64,000 nt of DNA from Methylococcus mesophilus. Lineage in GTDB: Bacteria > Pseudomonadota > Gammaproteobacteria > Methylococcales > Methylococcaceae. The notes beneath the pieces are model-generated. The model was given only the letters and a program-made list of their open reading frames with translations. It was not told the origin of the DNA and ran no database searches. The stretch is taken from the NCBI RefSeq assembly GCF_026247885.1, contig NZ_CP110921.1, forward strand, positions 3,789,501 through 3,853,500. The letters run 5' to 3'. Shown in pieces: positions 35,934 to 46,362 of the stretch (position 1 is its first letter; each line of letters begins with the position of its first letter). Both the position numbers and the translations under genes were made by a program.

Positions 35934-36623
35934 GTGTTTACCCGCTGTCCATCCTGCGGTACGGCCTACGGCATCTCGGTGCGCCAGCTACGGGAAGGGC
36001 GAGGCGTCATGCTCTGCGATCATTGCGGCCGCGTTTTCAATGCCCTGCCGGGGCTGGAGGAGAGCGTCCCCGATCCGTACTCGCAGCCGCCGAAAGACGG
36101 CTCGGGGCGCTGGTTCCGCGGATGGAGGAGGGGTTACGACGAGCCCTCCCGCCCGGGGTTTTTCTTGCGGCTGGCCTGGGGCATCGGCAGTATCGCCTTG
36201 GCGATCGCCCTGCTCGGCCAGGTGGCGTATTTCGGCAGTACCCGTTTTGCCCAGGACGAGGCCATGCGGCCGTGGCTGGTGATGCTATGCGATGTGGTGG
36301 GTTGCCAGATCCCGCCCTACAGCGACGTCGAGTCGATCCAGATCGTCGAGCGGACCCTGCGGCCGGTGCCTTCCACCGGCGGCTATGAATTCCGTCTGGT
36401 CATGGCTAACCAGTCCACGGCGGCCCAGGTGTTTCCTTCGATCGTCCTGCGGGTGGTCGACCGCCAGGGGAAGCCGGCCGCGGGCAGGGTGTTTTCCCCG
36501 GCGGAGTATCTGCCCAAGGGTACCGGCATGTCCATGATGCCGGTTGGCAAGTCTCTGGAAGTCCGTCTGGATCTGGCGAAGCCGGATCGGGACATCAGCG
36601 GTTTCACCTTCGAATTGATCTGA
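35934..36623 (+). CDS. MJ0042 zinc-finger/DUF3426 membrane protein
   Basis: A 229-residue protein that begins with a CxxC...CxxC zinc ribbon of MJ0042 type (C-PSC at 5-8, C-DHC at 28-31). A membrane helix lies at about residues 75-95 and a beta-rich periplasmic DUF3426 domain follows. Its GTG start lies two bases after the prmA stop. The position after prmA is conserved in many gammaproteobacteria; the function is unknown. Confidence 0.85.
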   Translation: MFTRCPSCGTAYGISVRQLREGRGVMLCDHCGRVFNALPGLEESVPDPYSQPPKDGSGRWFRGWRRGYDEPSRPGFFLRLAWGIGSIALAIALLGQVAYFGSTRFAQDEAMRPWLVMLCDVVGCQIPPYSDVESIQIVERTLRPVPSTGGYEFRLVMANQSTAAQVFPSIVLRVVDRQGKPAAGRVFSPAEYLPKGTGMSMMPVGKSLEVRLDLAKPDRDISGFTFELI

Positions 36624-36702
36624 CACGTGTATCCAGGCGCTTCCCGGCGGGAGCCGCCTTTTCTTTTTTTCAAGCGCCAGCGGCGTTTGGGTTGTCGACT
36701 GT

Positions 36703-37902
36703 ATGTCTGAATTGTCGGTATTGCGGCTGAAGAAGAACGAGGAGCGCCGTCTGCGGGCGGGGCATCTGTGGGTCTTCAGCAATGAGGTGGATGGCGAAAA
36801 GACGCCGCTCAAGCGGTTCGCGCCGGGCGAATACGTCGTGGTGGAGGACTCCCGCCAGCAACCCCTGGGGCTAGCCTACGTCAACCCCGAGTCGCTGATC
36901 TGTGCGCGGCTATTGAGCCGCGACCACCGTGTGGCGATCGACCATGCCTTCCTGCTGAAGCGCCTGAGCCGGGCGTTGCATCTGCGCGAAATGCTCTTCG
37001 CCAAGCCCTATTACCGCTTGCTGTATGGCGAAAGCGACGGCCTGCCCGGTTTGGTGATCGACCGCCTGGGCGAGGTGCTGGTGCTCCAGGCCAGCACGCT
37101 CGGCGCGGAGCGGCTCCAGGAGCCGGTGATGGAGGTGCTCGAAAAATTGCTCTCGCCCCGCACCATCGTGCTGAAGAATACCTCCAGCCTGCGCCAGTTC
37201 GAGAAGCTCGAGAATTACGTGCGGGTATTGGGCGCGCCGCTCGAAGGTCCGATCGCGATCGAGGAGAACGGCGCCCGCTTCCTGGTCGATCCGGTGGGAG
37301 GGCAGAAGACCGGCTGGTTCTTCGACCATCGCCAGAACCGGGCCACCGTGGCGCAGTTGGCCAAGTGCCAGCGTGTGCTCGACCTGTTCTCCTATACCGC
37401 CGGCTGGGGCGTGCAGGCGGCCCTGGGCGGGGCGGAATCGGTGGATTGCGTGGACAGTTCCGAGTCGGCCCTGGCGCTAGCCGCCGAGAACGCCAGGCTC
37501 AACGGCGTGGCGGATCGGATGGGTTTCATCCGGCAGGATGTTTTCGAGTTTCTCAAGCAACTCAGGCACAAGCGCCAGCGCTACGATCTGATCGTGGTGG
37601 ACCCTCCGGCCCTCATCAAACGCAAGAAGGACATGAAGGCGGGCGTGGAGGCTTATCATCGGCTCAACCAGGCCGCCATGCAGGTGCTGAACCCCGGCGG
37701 GGTCCTGGTTTCGGCCTCCTGTTCCTTCAACCTCCCGCGCCCCACCCTGCATGACATTCTGCGCACCAGCAGCCGCCATCTGGACCGGCATCTGGTGATC
37801 CTGGGCCAGGGCTGGCAGGGACCGGACCATCCGGTTCATCCCGCCATTCCGGAGACCGAATACTTGAAGACCTTCTTCTGCCACCTGTCGATGCCGCTGT
37901 AG
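36703..37902 (+). CDS. rlmI: 23S rRNA (cytosine) methyltransferase, RlmI-like
   Basis: A 399-residue class I SAM methyltransferase with an N-terminal PUA-type domain (KKNEERRLRAGHLWVFSNEV). Motif I is VLDLFSYTAGWGVQAALGG, motif IV is VVDPPALIKRKKDM, and SCSFNLPRPTL near the C-terminus has the catalytic Cys motif of m5C enzymes. RlmI methylates C1962 of 23S rRNA in E. coli; that exact position is an inference here. The gene is convergent with prmC. Confidence 0.9.
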   Translation: MSELSVLRLKKNEERRLRAGHLWVFSNEVDGEKTPLKRFAPGEYVVVEDSRQQPLGLAYVNPESLICARLLSRDHRVAIDHAFLLKRLSRALHLREMLFAKPYYRLLYGESDGLPGLVIDRLGEVLVLQASTLGAERLQEPVMEVLEKLLSPRTIVLKNTSSLRQFEKLENYVRVLGAPLEGPIAIEENGARFLVDPVGGQKTGWFFDHRQNRATVAQLAKCQRVLDLFSYTAGWGVQAALGGAESVDCVDSSESALALAAENARLNGVADRMGFIRQDVFEFLKQLRHKRQRYDLIVVDPPALIKRKKDMKAGVEAYHRLNQAAMQVLNPGGVLVSASCSFNLPRPTLHDILRTSSRHLDRHLVILGQGWQGPDHPVHPAIPETEYLKTFFCHLSMPL

Positions 37903-37912
37903 GCGGCATCTT

Positions 37913-38770
37913 TCAATCCTGGGCGCTGCGCCTCGCCGCAGTGACGCGCTCGTAGCCCTGCATGTCCCGGTAGTGGCGGATGTCGCGGTAGCCCATGTCG
38001 TTGAGAATGTCCGCGACCGCGGCGGCCTGGTCGTAGCCGTGCTCGAACATCAGCCTGCCGCCGGCTGTCAGCGCCTGGTGGGCGCTTTCGGCGACCAGGG
38101 TAATGTCCTGCAGGCCGTTGTCAGCGGATACCAGTGCCTGGCGCGGCTCGTACCGGACGTCGCCGCTCAGCAGGTGCGGGTCGGCGGGGCCGATGTAGGG
38201 CGGGTTGCTGACGATCAGGTCGAAGCGGACGTTGGCCGGCAAAGGCCCGAGCCAGTATCCCTGGAGGAATCGGATCGCCTTGGCGCCGAGTTCGGCGGCG
38301 TTGCGGCGGGCGACGGCAAGAGCGGGTTCGCTGACGTCCACGGCCCAGATTTCCGCCTCCGGACACTCCAGGGCCAAAGTCACGGCGATGGCGCCGCTGC
38401 CGGTGCCCAGATCGAGGATGCGGGGCCGGTTTTCGCGGCGAATCGCCTCGATGGCCAGTTCCACCAGCAGCTCCGTCTCCGGCCGCGGAATCAGCACCTC
38501 GGGGGAGACATGGAAGGATCTGGACCAGAACTCCCTTTCTCCCGTCAGATAGGCGACCGGGACACCGTGAGCGCGCTGGGCGACGTAAGCCCGAAAGCAC
38601 TGCTCTTCCTCGGCTCGCAGCAGGCGTTCGGGCCAGGCTCGCAGAAAGGCGCGGTTTTTCCCGATCGAGCGTGCCAGCAGCACTTCGGCATCGAGCCGGG
38701 CCGTGTCGCTGACAGAGCCCAGCAGCCTGATGGCATTGGCCAGGGCCGCTTCGATGGAGAGTGTCGCCAC
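37913..38770 (-). CDS. prmC: Release factor glutamine methyltransferase
   Basis: A 285-residue methyltransferase modifying the GGQ glutamine of release factors. The SAM site is ILDLGTGSGAIAVTLA (about residues 118-133), and the catalytic NPPY is at 189-192. The GTG start five bases after the prfA stop was preferred to the longer upstream frame, whose residues look non-coding. It forms an operon hemA-prfA-prmC read leftward. Confidence 0.94.
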   Translation of the reverse strand: MATLSIEAALANAIRLLGSVSDTARLDAEVLLARSIGKNRAFLRAWPERLLRAEEEQCFRAYVAQRAHGVPVAYLTGEREFWSRSFHVSPEVLIPRPETELLVELAIEAIRRENRPRILDLGTGSGAIAVTLALECPEAEIWAVDVSEPALAVARRNAAELGAKAIRFLQGYWLGPLPANVRFDLIVSNPPYIGPADPHLLSGDVRYEPRQALVSADNGLQDITLVAESAHQALTAGGRLMFEHGYDQAAAVADILNDMGYRDIRHYRDMQGYERVTAARRSAQD

Positions 38771-38775
38771 AGCCT

Positions 38776-39858
38776 TCAGGTTTCGGCCAGGCTGGCCAGC
38801 ATGTCGGCCTGATGCTCCTGCATCAGGGGATCGATCACCGGGTCGAGATCGCCTTCCATGATGGCGTCCAGCCGGTACAAAGTGAGATTGATGCGGTGAT
38901 CGGTGAGCCGCCCCTGCGGGAAGTTGTAGGTGCGGATGCGTTCGGAGCGGTCGCCGCTGCCGACCTGCAGTCTGCGCGATGCTGCGATTTCGGAATTCTG
39001 CTTGTCCTGAGCCGCGGCCAGAATACGAGCCTGAAGCAGGGACATGGCGCGCGCCCGGTTCTTGTGCTGGGAGCGTTCGTCCTGGCACTCCACCACGGTG
39101 CCGGTCGGGATGTGGGTGATGCGTATGGCCGAATCGGTCCGATTCACGTGCTGGCCGCCGGCCCCGGAGGCTCGAAAGGTGTCGACACGGAGGTCGGCGG
39201 GGTTGATGTCGATCTCGACCTCGTCGACTTCCGGCAGGATCGCCACCGTACAGGCCGAGGTGTGGATGCGGCCCTGGGCCTCGGTGGCGGGCACCCGCTG
39301 CACCCGGTGGGTACCGGCTTCGAATTTGAGCCGCGAATAGACGTTCTGGCCGCTGATGCGCATCACGACCTCCTTGTAGCCGCCATGCTCGCCCTCGCTT
39401 TCGCCGACGATCTCAGTCTTCCACCCCCGCTGTTCGGCATAGCGGCTGTACATGCGCTGCAGGTCGCCGGCGAAGATTGCCGCTTCCGCACCGCCGGTGC
39501 CGGCACGGACTTCGAGGAACACATTGCGCTCGTCGTTGGGATCGCGCGGCAGCAGCAGGATTTGCAACTCCAGTTCCAGAGCTTCGCTGCGCTCCCGGCC
39601 GGCATCGAGCTCTTCCCGCGCCAGGCTGCGAACTCCGGGGTCTTGATCCTGCAGCAGCGCTTGCGCGTATTCGATGTTGTCCAGTGTTTCCTGGTAGTGC
39701 CGGAAACAGGCGACGCAGGGTTCGAGCTGGGCGTATTCCCGGCTCAGTGCCTTGAACCGGTTTTGATCGTTCTGGACTTCCGGAGTGGCCAGGAGGCCGG
39801 TGATTTCTTCGAAGCGATGGGACAGGTGCTCGAGTTTCTGCTGAACGGAGGGATTCAC
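38776..39858 (-). CDS. prfA: Peptide chain release factor 1
   Basis: A 360-residue RF1 that ends translation at UAA and UAG. The codon-recognition motif PAT is at residues 190-192 and the catalytic GGQ at 234-236. The GTG start overlaps the hemA stop (GTGA), so the two are translationally coupled. The downstream prmC modifies its GGQ glutamine. Confidence 0.97.
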   Translation of the reverse strand: MNPSVQQKLEHLSHRFEEITGLLATPEVQNDQNRFKALSREYAQLEPCVACFRHYQETLDNIEYAQALLQDQDPGVRSLAREELDAGRERSEALELELQILLLPRDPNDERNVFLEVRAGTGGAEAAIFAGDLQRMYSRYAEQRGWKTEIVGESEGEHGGYKEVVMRISGQNVYSRLKFEAGTHRVQRVPATEAQGRIHTSACTVAILPEVDEVEIDINPADLRVDTFRASGAGGQHVNRTDSAIRITHIPTGTVVECQDERSQHKNRARAMSLLQARILAAAQDKQNSEIAASRRLQVGSGDRSERIRTYNFPQGRLTDHRINLTLYRLDAIMEGDLDPVIDPLMQEHQADMLASLAET

Positions 39859-41117
39859 GTCTCGGGGTCTTTGAGTTGAAAGATTTCGCGCGCCGCGGCG
39901 ACGATGTCGGCGCGTTCGTTCACGCCCGCCTGCCAGATTTGCGAGCTGGGCGCATGAATGATCTTGTTGGTCAGGGTTTCCGCCAGCCAGCGCAGGGCGT
40001 CCTCGGCGCTCTTGCCGCGGCGCAGTTCCCGCAGCGCCCGCTCCAAGGCCGCGTCGCGGTGCTGCTCGGCGAAGCTCCGGACGTCGCGGATGGTGTCGGT
40101 CGCGGCCTGGGCCCGGAGCCAGGCCAGGAAATGCTCGACCTCCAGGTCGATGATTTCCTCCGCCTGGAGGGCAGCTTCCTGGCGGGTCTTGAGGTTCTCC
40201 TCGACGGTGTGCTGCAGGTCGTCGACGGTGTACAGATAGACGTCCTGGAGTTGCTCGACCTCGGGCTCGATGTCCCGCGGGACCGCCAGGTCCACGATGA
40301 ACATCGGCTTGTGGCGGCGGCTGCGCAGCGCGCTCTCAATGCTGCCCTTGCCGAGGATGGGCAGCGGGCTGCCGGTGGAGGCGACGATGATGTCGGCCCT
40401 GGCCAGGTGTTTGGGCAGCTCTTCCAGCGAGATCGCGAAGCCGCCGAACTGGTTGGCCAAGGTGTGGGCCCGATCGAAAGTCCGGTTGGCGATGATGATG
40501 TGGCCGATCCGGTTTTCGCTCAAATGCCGTGCCGTCAGCTCTATGGTCTCGCCAGCGCCGATGAGGATGGCGGTCAGATCGCTCAGGTCGTCGAAGATGC
40601 GCTGGGCCAAGCGGATGGCGGCGAAGGCGACCGATACGGGACTGCAGCCGATCGCCGTGTCGGTGCGGACCTTCTTGGCCGCGGCGAAGGTGTGGTGGAA
40701 CAGCTTGGTCAGAACCTTGCCAGCGGTGCCGGCGTCGCGTGCCGCCTGATAGGCGGTCTTCATCTGGCCGAGAATCTGCGGCTCGCCCAGGATCATGGAG
40801 TCCAGTCCGCAGGCGACGCGGAACATGTGCCGGATCGTGCCGGCGTCGACATGGGAGTAAAGGTATTGGGCGATGTCCTGGCCGTCGAGCTGCCGTTGCC
40901 CGCGCATCCAGTCGACGACGGGCCGCTGATCGCGACCTTCGAGTTCGCAATACACTTCGGTGCGGTTGCAGGTCGACAGGATTGCCGCCTCGCCCACCTG
41001 GGGCAGGCCGATCAGGTCTTGCAGGGCGAATTGCAAATGGTCGGCGGGAAAGGCCAGACGCTCCCTGACCGAAACCGGTGCGGTGGTGTGATTGACGCCT
41101 AAAGTCAGGATCGCCAT
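39855..41117 (-). CDS. hemA: Glutamyl-tRNA reductase
   Basis: A 420-residue enzyme of the C5 tetrapyrrole pathway; it reduces glutamyl-tRNA(Glu) to glutamate-1-semialdehyde. The catalytic C50 is in [10 protein letters not shown], and the NADPH domain with [15 protein letters not shown] and ANRT follows. The length is normal. It heads the hemA-prfA-prmC operon and lies 276 bases from the divergently read TPR lipoprotein gene; the gap probably holds both promoters. Confidence 0.97.
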   Translation of the reverse strand: MAILTLGVNHTTAPVSVRERLAFPADHLQFALQDLIGLPQVGEAAILSTCNRTEVYCELEGRDQRPVVDWMRGQRQLDGQDIAQYLYSHVDAGTIRHMFRVACGLDSMILGEPQILGQMKTAYQAARDAGTAGKVLTKLFHHTFAAAKKVRTDTAIGCSPVSVAFAAIRLAQRIFDDLSDLTAILIGAGETIELTARHLSENRIGHIIIANRTFDRAHTLANQFGGFAISLEELPKHLARADIIVASTGSPLPILGKGSIESALRSRRHKPMFIVDLAVPRDIEPEVEQLQDVYLYTVDDLQHTVEENLKTRQEAALQAEEIIDLEVEHFLAWLRAQAATDTIRDVRSFAEQHRDAALERALRELRRGKSAEDALRWLAETLTNKIIHAPSSQIWQAGVNERADIVAAAREIFQLKDPET

Positions 41118-41193
41118 TGTGAGCAGGTGGCTGAAACAGACGCCGATTTTAATGAAAATGCGCTCTTAATCCAATTTCACCGATGCACAAGTC

Positions 41194-41221
41194 TTGCCGG
41201 TTGATCGGGAAAGGGTACAAT
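41194..41221 (+). promoter_or_regulatory. Sigma-70-type promoter for the TPR lipoprotein-lolB-ispE operon
   Basis: -35 box TTGCCG (41194-41199), 16-base spacer, -10 box TACAAT (41216-41221). This would leave a 5' leader of about 165 bases to the chosen GTG start at 41394. Confidence 0.55.
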
Positions 41222-41393
41222 TTCGCTCGGAAAAATCGGTTCTGGCCCGCGTCGCAAGCAATATCGGCAATCCCACGTTCTCCTCAAAATATCCCAGAAT
41301 ATCGGCGCTGGCGGGATGCAGGGAAAGCTTTGGCCCGTCCGGTTGCTCCTCTCTCGAGCCTTTGAATTCCTACGCGCAACTCGCAGGACGATA

Positions 41394-43154
41394 GTGCCTA
41401 AAATTCGGATACGAAAATTCTGGCCCGGCGGTGCAGGTACTTTGCCGGGTTTGCTGTTGATTGCCCTGGCATTTGGCTGCGTGGGCCATCGAACCAAGTC
41501 TGCAGACGAAACATTCTGGAACGACGAGGCCGAGATCAGTGGGGTGGTCAAACCGCTGACGCCCAAGTCCCAGCTTGTCTACCTGGTGTTGGCGGGGGAA
41601 CTGGCCGGCCAGCGCGGCCAGTACGAGGTCGCGCTCGAGAATTATCTCCAGGCCGCGCGCCTGTCGCGCGATGCACGCCTCGCGGAGCGGGCGACCCAGA
41701 TCGCATTGTTCGTGAAAAAGTATCCCGAAGCGATCGAGGGCGTATCGCTCTGGCTGGAGCGCGAACCCCGCAATGCAGTGGCGCGCCGCATGGCCGCCCT
41801 GCTCTACCTGAAGCAGGGAAAGCGCGATGAGGCAGTGGCGCAGATGAAGGTGTTGCTGACGCTGCCGGATGCTGATCTGGAAAATACGCTCATCGAATTG
41901 GTGAAGGTGCTCGGAAGCGAGGTGCCGAAACAGGACGCGGCGGAATTCATGGGTGCCTTGCTTCGGGCGTCCCCCGGTATGGCGGAGCTTCATTTCTCAG
42001 CCGCCCTTCTCGCTGCCAACCAGGGTGAGTTTCAGCGGGCATTGAACGAAACCGAGGAGGCCTTGAAGCTGCACCCGGACTGGAGCCGGGCCCGAGTGCT
42101 GCAGGCGCAGGTCATGGCGCAAATGGGCGATTCGGCTGCGGCCGGGGACATGATTCAGCGGGCGCTCAAGCGCGATCCGGACAACGCCAGATTGCGCCTG
42201 ATCTATTCGCAATTTCTCATCAAGTCCGGCGACATCGAAGGCGCACGACGCGAGTTGGCGCATATCGTAACCCGGGAGCCCGGCAATCAGGACGCGCGGT
42301 TCGGGCTCGGCCTGGCGCTCATCGACCTGGGCCAGCTCGATGCGGCCCGGCGCGAGTTCACAGGGCTGGCTACGTCTGAAAAATGGCGGGTTCAGGCCTA
42401 CTTTTATCTGGGGCTCATTGATGCCCGTAAGGGCAGGCTGAGCGAGGCGGTGGGCTGGTTCGACCGTGTCACGACCGGACCAACCGAGTTCGACGCGCGC
42501 GTGAACGGCATCACCGCCTTGATCAGCCTGGGTCGGCTGACGGAGGCGCGAACGCGGCTGGCAGACGTCCGCAAGCGATTTCCGAACGAGTCGGTTCGGC
42601 TGTATCTTCTGGAGGCCGAATTGCTTTCCAAGAACAGGGAGTTTGAGGACGCCTTCAACCTGTTGACCGAGGCGCTGGCGGAGTTGCCGGGGCAGGCAGA
42701 TCTGCTCTATGCCCGTGCCCTGGTGGCGGAAAATGTCGGCCGGTTCGATGTGCTGGAGGCCGATCTGCGCCAATTGCTGGAGAAGAATCCCGATGACCCC
42801 AATGCCTTGAACGCATTGGGCTACACGCTCGTCGAGCGGGGCGAGCGGCTGGACGAGGCCAAGGGATATCTGGATCGGGCGATCCGGCTCAAGCCCGACG
42901 ATCCTGCGATACTCGATAGCTATGGCTGGCTGCAGTACCGGCTGCACAATTATGCCGAAGCCGCGGAATACCTGCGCCGGGCTTACGGCAAGGTTCAGGA
43001 TCCGGAGATCGCATCGCACCTGGGTGAGGTGCTGTTGGAGTCGGGAAAGCGCCAGGAAGCCAGGAAAATTCTGCGCGAGGCCTGGAAGAAGGCGCCTGAG
43101 CACGAGGATATGCAGCGAATCAAGGCGCGCTATCCGGACCTGCTGGCTCCGTAA
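41394..43154 (+). CDS. TPR-repeat lipoprotein upstream of lolB
   Basis: A 586-residue protein with a lipoprotein signal (LLLIALAFGC, C29) followed by about a dozen tetratricopeptide-like helix pairs, e.g. LAGELAGQRGQYEVALENYLQAARLSRD and the final RLKPDDPAILDSYGWLQYRLHNYAEAAEYLRRA. It is probably an outer-membrane lipoprotein acting as a protein-interaction platform. Genes of this kind precede lolB in several gammaproteobacteria, but no precise function is assigned. The GTG at 41394 has AGGA upstream and gives the correct signal peptide; a longer frame starts 78 bases earlier. lolB starts at its stop (TAATG overlap). Confidence 0.8.
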   Translation: MPKIRIRKFWPGGAGTLPGLLLIALAFGCVGHRTKSADETFWNDEAEISGVVKPLTPKSQLVYLVLAGELAGQRGQYEVALENYLQAARLSRDARLAERATQIALFVKKYPEAIEGVSLWLEREPRNAVARRMAALLYLKQGKRDEAVAQMKVLLTLPDADLENTLIELVKVLGSEVPKQDAAEFMGALLRASPGMAELHFSAALLAANQGEFQRALNETEEALKLHPDWSRARVLQAQVMAQMGDSAAAGDMIQRALKRDPDNARLRLIYSQFLIKSGDIEGARRELAHIVTREPGNQDARFGLGLALIDLGQLDAARREFTGLATSEKWRVQAYFYLGLIDARKGRLSEAVGWFDRVTTGPTEFDARVNGITALISLGRLTEARTRLADVRKRFPNESVRLYLLEAELLSKNREFEDAFNLLTEALAELPGQADLLYARALVAENVGRFDVLEADLRQLLEKNPDDPNALNALGYTLVERGERLDEAKGYLDRAIRLKPDDPAILDSYGWLQYRLHNYAEAAEYLRRAYGKVQDPEIASHLGEVLLESGKRQEARKILREAWKKAPEHEDMQRIKARYPDLLAP

Positions 43155-43762
43155 TGCCCGATCGGATTTCATTGGCTGCAGCGGTCCTGGTCTTGTTGTC
43201 GATAGGCATGGGGCTGCAGGGTTGCACCGGGGTGCAGACTCGGCCTGCCGCGGTGGATGCTGCGCACTTGGCCGGCCTGGAGCGTTGGCGGCTGGAAGGG
43301 CGCATCGCGGTGCAGACCCCGGACGATGCCTGGCAGGCCAGCCTGGCCTGGGAGCATGACGGGCGCCAGGATCGCTTGCTGGTTTCCGGACCCTTGAATC
43401 AGGGAACGGTTTCCATCGTTCTCCAGGACGACCTGATTCTCATCAACGAAGGTAATGGGAACGAAAGGATTTCCCGCGATCCCGACGCTCTTCTGAAAGA
43501 AAAACTGGGGTTTTCCATTCCGCTGCAGAGCTTGCGTTACTGGGTTTTGGGCGTATCGGCGCCGGGTGAGGCAAGCGAAGAAATGGATCTGTATCCGGAT
43601 GGCCGCCTTAAGCATCTGAAGCAGGCGGAATGGTCCCTCGATTACGAGCGCTATCGCGACTGGGATCGGCTCGTGTTGCCGCAGAAGATACTGATCCAGG
43701 GGCGTTCGCTCAAACTGAAGCTGTTTGCGGACGAGTGGACCGTCGGGAGTCCTCCAGCATGA
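43154..43762 (+). CDS. lolB: Outer-membrane lipoprotein receptor LolB
   Basis: A 202-residue lipoprotein with signal peptide LLSIGMGLQGC (C24). The WRLEGRIAVQTPDDAWQASLAWEHDG stretch and the LGFSIPLQSLRYWVLG block are typical of LolB. It accepts lipoproteins from LolA and inserts them into the outer membrane. The start overlaps the upstream stop by one base, and the stop overlaps the ispE start (ATGA). Confidence 0.92.
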   Translation: MPDRISLAAAVLVLLSIGMGLQGCTGVQTRPAAVDAAHLAGLERWRLEGRIAVQTPDDAWQASLAWEHDGRQDRLLVSGPLNQGTVSIVLQDDLILINEGNGNERISRDPDALLKEKLGFSIPLQSLRYWVLGVSAPGEASEEMDLYPDGRLKHLKQAEWSLDYERYRDWDRLVLPQKILIQGRSLKLKLFADEWTVGSPPA

Positions 43763-44610
43763 AGCCGCCCTCTCTGCGCCTGCCTGCGCCCGCCAAGCTC
43801 AATCTCACTCTCCGGATTACGGGCCGCCGCGCCGACGGCTACCATAATCTGCAAACGGTCTTCCAGTTCGTGGATTTGTGCGACTGGCTCGAATTCCGGC
43901 CCAATGCTTCCGGCGAGATCCGGTTGCAGGCGTCACTGGCGGGCGTGCCGATGGAGCAGAATCTGATCGTCCGCGCCGCCCGGTTGCTCAAGGATTACGC
44001 GGACGTGGCGGCCGGGGTCGACATCGCCGTGGAGAAAAATCTGCCGATGGGGGGCGGTCTGGGCGGCGGCAGCTCGGACGCGGCGACCACGCTGGTGGCG
44101 CTGAACCGCTTGTGGGAACTGGGTCTGGATCGGGAAACACTGATGAACCTCGGTCTCCGGCTGGGGGCGGATGTGCCGATTTTCGTGTTCGGCCGGAGCG
44201 CATGGGCGGAAGGCGTGGGGGAAATGCTGCAGACCGTGGAACTGGCCGAGCCCTGGTACGTCATAGTCGTGCCGCCGTGCCAGGTTTCGACCGCCGAGAT
44301 ATTCGGCGCCCCCGATTTGACAAGAAATAACGACCCCATCAAAATAGCCGACTTCCTTGCGGGAAGCCACGAGAATCATTGCCTGGATACCGTCGTGCGT
44401 CGATACCCGGTAGTGGGCGAGGCGATGCGTGTACTGGGGAGGTATTCCCAGGATGTCCGGCTGACGGGCACGGGCGCCTGCGTATTTTCGGTCCATGGCA
44501 GCGAGGAAGAGGCCAGGGCCGCATGCGAGGGTTTGTCCCGCGACTGGACGGCCGTGGTGGCGTCCGGCCGCAACCTGTCGCCTCTGTACGAGGCGCTGAA
44601 CGAACTATAG
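43759..44610 (+). CDS. ispE: 4-diphosphocytidyl-2-C-methyl-D-erythritol kinase
   Basis: A 283-residue GHMP kinase of the MEP isoprenoid pathway, which supplies precursors for hopanoids, sterols and quinones. The N-terminal PAPAKLNLTLRITGRRADGYHNLQ is characteristic, and the ATP loop MGGGLGGGSSDAAT lies near residues 95-108. The C-terminal MTGSGACVF-like loop reads LTGTGACVF. It is coupled to lolB and followed by tRNA-Gln and prs, the conserved order. Confidence 0.96.
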   Translation: MKPPSLRLPAPAKLNLTLRITGRRADGYHNLQTVFQFVDLCDWLEFRPNASGEIRLQASLAGVPMEQNLIVRAARLLKDYADVAAGVDIAVEKNLPMGGGLGGGSSDAATTLVALNRLWELGLDRETLMNLGLRLGADVPIFVFGRSAWAEGVGEMLQTVELAEPWYVIVVPPCQVSTAEIFGAPDLTRNNDPIKIADFLAGSHENHCLDTVVRRYPVVGEAMRVLGRYSQDVRLTGTGACVFSVHGSEEEARAACEGLSRDWTAVVASGRNLSPLYEALNEL

Positions 44611-44628
44611 ATTTTCTGCATTTATTTT

Positions 44629-44703
44629 TGGGGCGTAGCCAAGCGGTAAGGCACCGGGTTTTGATCCCGGCATTCCCAGGTTCGAATCCTGGCGCCCCAG
44701 CCA
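44629..44703 (+). tRNA. tRNA-Gln (anticodon TTG)
   Basis: A 75-base cloverleaf. Acceptor arm TGGGGCG/CGCCCCA, anticodon stem CCGGG/CCCGG with loop TTTTGAT (anticodon TTG), and T-arm CCAGGTTCGAATCCTGG are present. The 3' CCA is encoded. It lies between ispE and prs, as in many gammaproteobacteria. Confidence 0.96.
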
Positions 44704-44737
44704 ACTCCCTAGTCTGCGTCGATATCTGGAGTGCACG

Positions 44738-45691
44738 ATGACCGACACCTCCTTCATGGTGTTTTCGGGTAATGCAAATCTCCCTCTTGCCGAAGGCGTT
44801 GTGCGCAAGCTCAACATGCGCCTGGGCATGGCGACCGTAGGGCGGTTCAGCGACGGCGAGATTGCGGTCGAGATCGAGGAGCACGTGCGCGGGCGCGAGG
44901 TGTTCGTCATTCAGCCCACCTCGCAGCCCATCAACGAGAATCTCATGGAGCTTCTCGTCATGATCGACGCTTTGCGCCGGTCGTCCGCGTCGGTCATCAC
45001 CGCGGTCATCCCTTATTTCGGCTACGCGAGGCAGGATCGGCGCATTCGCTCCGCCAGGGTTCCCATCACTGCGAAACTGGTGGCCAAGATGATTTGCGCC
45101 GCCGGTGCCGATCGGGTGCTGACGGTCGACCTTCACGCCGATCAGATTCAGGGCTTTTTCGACGTGCCTGTTGACAACGTCTACGCCTCGCCGATCCTGC
45201 TCGGCGACGTCTGGCGCCAGAAATATCCCGACCTCATGGTGGTGTCACCCGACGTCGGCGGGGTGGTCAGGGCCAGGGCACTGGCGAAGCGGCTCGACGA
45301 CGCCGATCTCGCGATCATCGACAAGCGCCGTCCCCGCGCGAACGAGGCGAAGGTCATGAACATCATCGGCGACGTCCGGGGGCGGACCTGCGTCATGGTC
45401 GACGACCTCGTCGATACCGCGGGTACCTTGTGCAAGGCTGCCGGGGCTTTGAAGGAGCACGGCGCCGAAAGGGTGGTGGCGTACTGTACCCATCCGGTGC
45501 TTTCCGGTCCGGCCGTCGATAACATCGAGGCGTCGATGCTGGACGAGCTGGTGGTGACCGACACGATTCCCCTGCAGGAGCGTGCGCGGGCCTGTGACAG
45601 AATCCGGCAATTGACCATTGCCGAAATGCTGGCGGAAACGATCCGCCGGATCGCCATGGGGGAGTCGGTCAGTTCGCTGTACGTGGATTGA
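44738..45691 (+). CDS. prs: Ribose-phosphate pyrophosphokinase
   Basis: A 317-residue enzyme that makes PRPP from ribose 5-phosphate and ATP for nucleotides, His and Trp. The N-terminal [13 protein letters not shown] and the PRPP loop [15 protein letters not shown] (near residues 219-233) are visible, as is the flexible loop [16 protein letters not shown]. The length is normal. Confidence 0.97.
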   Translation: MTDTSFMVFSGNANLPLAEGVVRKLNMRLGMATVGRFSDGEIAVEIEEHVRGREVFVIQPTSQPINENLMELLVMIDALRRSSASVITAVIPYFGYARQDRRIRSARVPITAKLVAKMICAAGADRVLTVDLHADQIQGFFDVPVDNVYASPILLGDVWRQKYPDLMVVSPDVGGVVRARALAKRLDDADLAIIDKRRPRANEAKVMNIIGDVRGRTCVMVDDLVDTAGTLCKAAGALKEHGAERVVAYCTHPVLSGPAVDNIEASMLDELVVTDTIPLQERARACDRIRQLTIAEMLAETIRRIAMGESVSSLYVD

Positions 45692-45740
45692 CCGCGGCCC
45701 CCGTTTTTCAATATCTGCTTAGAGTATTTTGGAGAAAGAG

Positions 45741-46346
45741 ATGGTAGGCAGTTTCGTATTTGAAGCCGAGTTGCGACATCAGTTGGGTAAAGGCGCGTCC
45801 CGCCGTCTGCGCCATGCCGGCAAGGTCCCTGCGGTGCTTTATGGTAGCGGCGAGCCGGTGTCGCTGTTGCTGGAGCATCACAAGGTCGTCAAGAGCCTGG
45901 AAAACGAGGCAACGTACTCACACGTCCTAACGATCCGGTTCGACGGTCGTGAAGAGAGCGCTATTTTGAAAGCCGTGCAGCGCCACCCGGCCAAGCCCAT
46001 CGTGATGCACATGGATTTTCTGCGCGTCAATGCGGCTGACAAGATCCGCGTCCATGTGCCGCTGCACTTCGTCAATCAGGAAACCTCGGTAGGCGTCAAG
46101 AAAGGCGGTGTGGTATCCCATAGCATGGTGGATGTGGAGGTCGACTGCTTCTCCAAGGATCTTCCCGAGTACATCGAGGTTGATCTTGCCCAGGCTGACA
46201 TCGGGGACATCATCCATCTGTCGGACCTCAAGCTGCCGGTGGGCGTCGAAATCCACGCACTCGCACAGGGTGCCGGCCATGACCTCCCGGTAGCTTCCGT
46301 GCATGCGCCGCGCACTGCGGAAGGCGGTGAGGGCGAGGCTGGCTGA
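45741..46346 (+). CDS. rplY: 50S ribosomal protein L25 (CTC/TL5 type)
   Basis: A 201-residue two-domain L25: an N-terminal 5S-rRNA-binding domain (KGASRRLRHAGKVPAVLYG) and a C-terminal TL5-like domain (VPLHFVNQETSVGVKKGG...). The longer form is found in many bacteria, while E. coli has only the first domain. The ATG is preceded by GGAGAAAGAG; an upstream TTG in frame was not used. Confidence 0.95.
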   Translation: MVGSFVFEAELRHQLGKGASRRLRHAGKVPAVLYGSGEPVSLLLEHHKVVKSLENEATYSHVLTIRFDGREESAILKAVQRHPAKPIVMHMDFLRVNAADKIRVHVPLHFVNQETSVGVKKGGVVSHSMVDVEVDCFSKDLPEYIEVDLAQADIGDIIHLSDLKLPVGVEIHALAQGAGHDLPVASVHAPRTAEGGEGEAG

Positions 46347-46362
46347 CCGTTCCGGGCGGGGT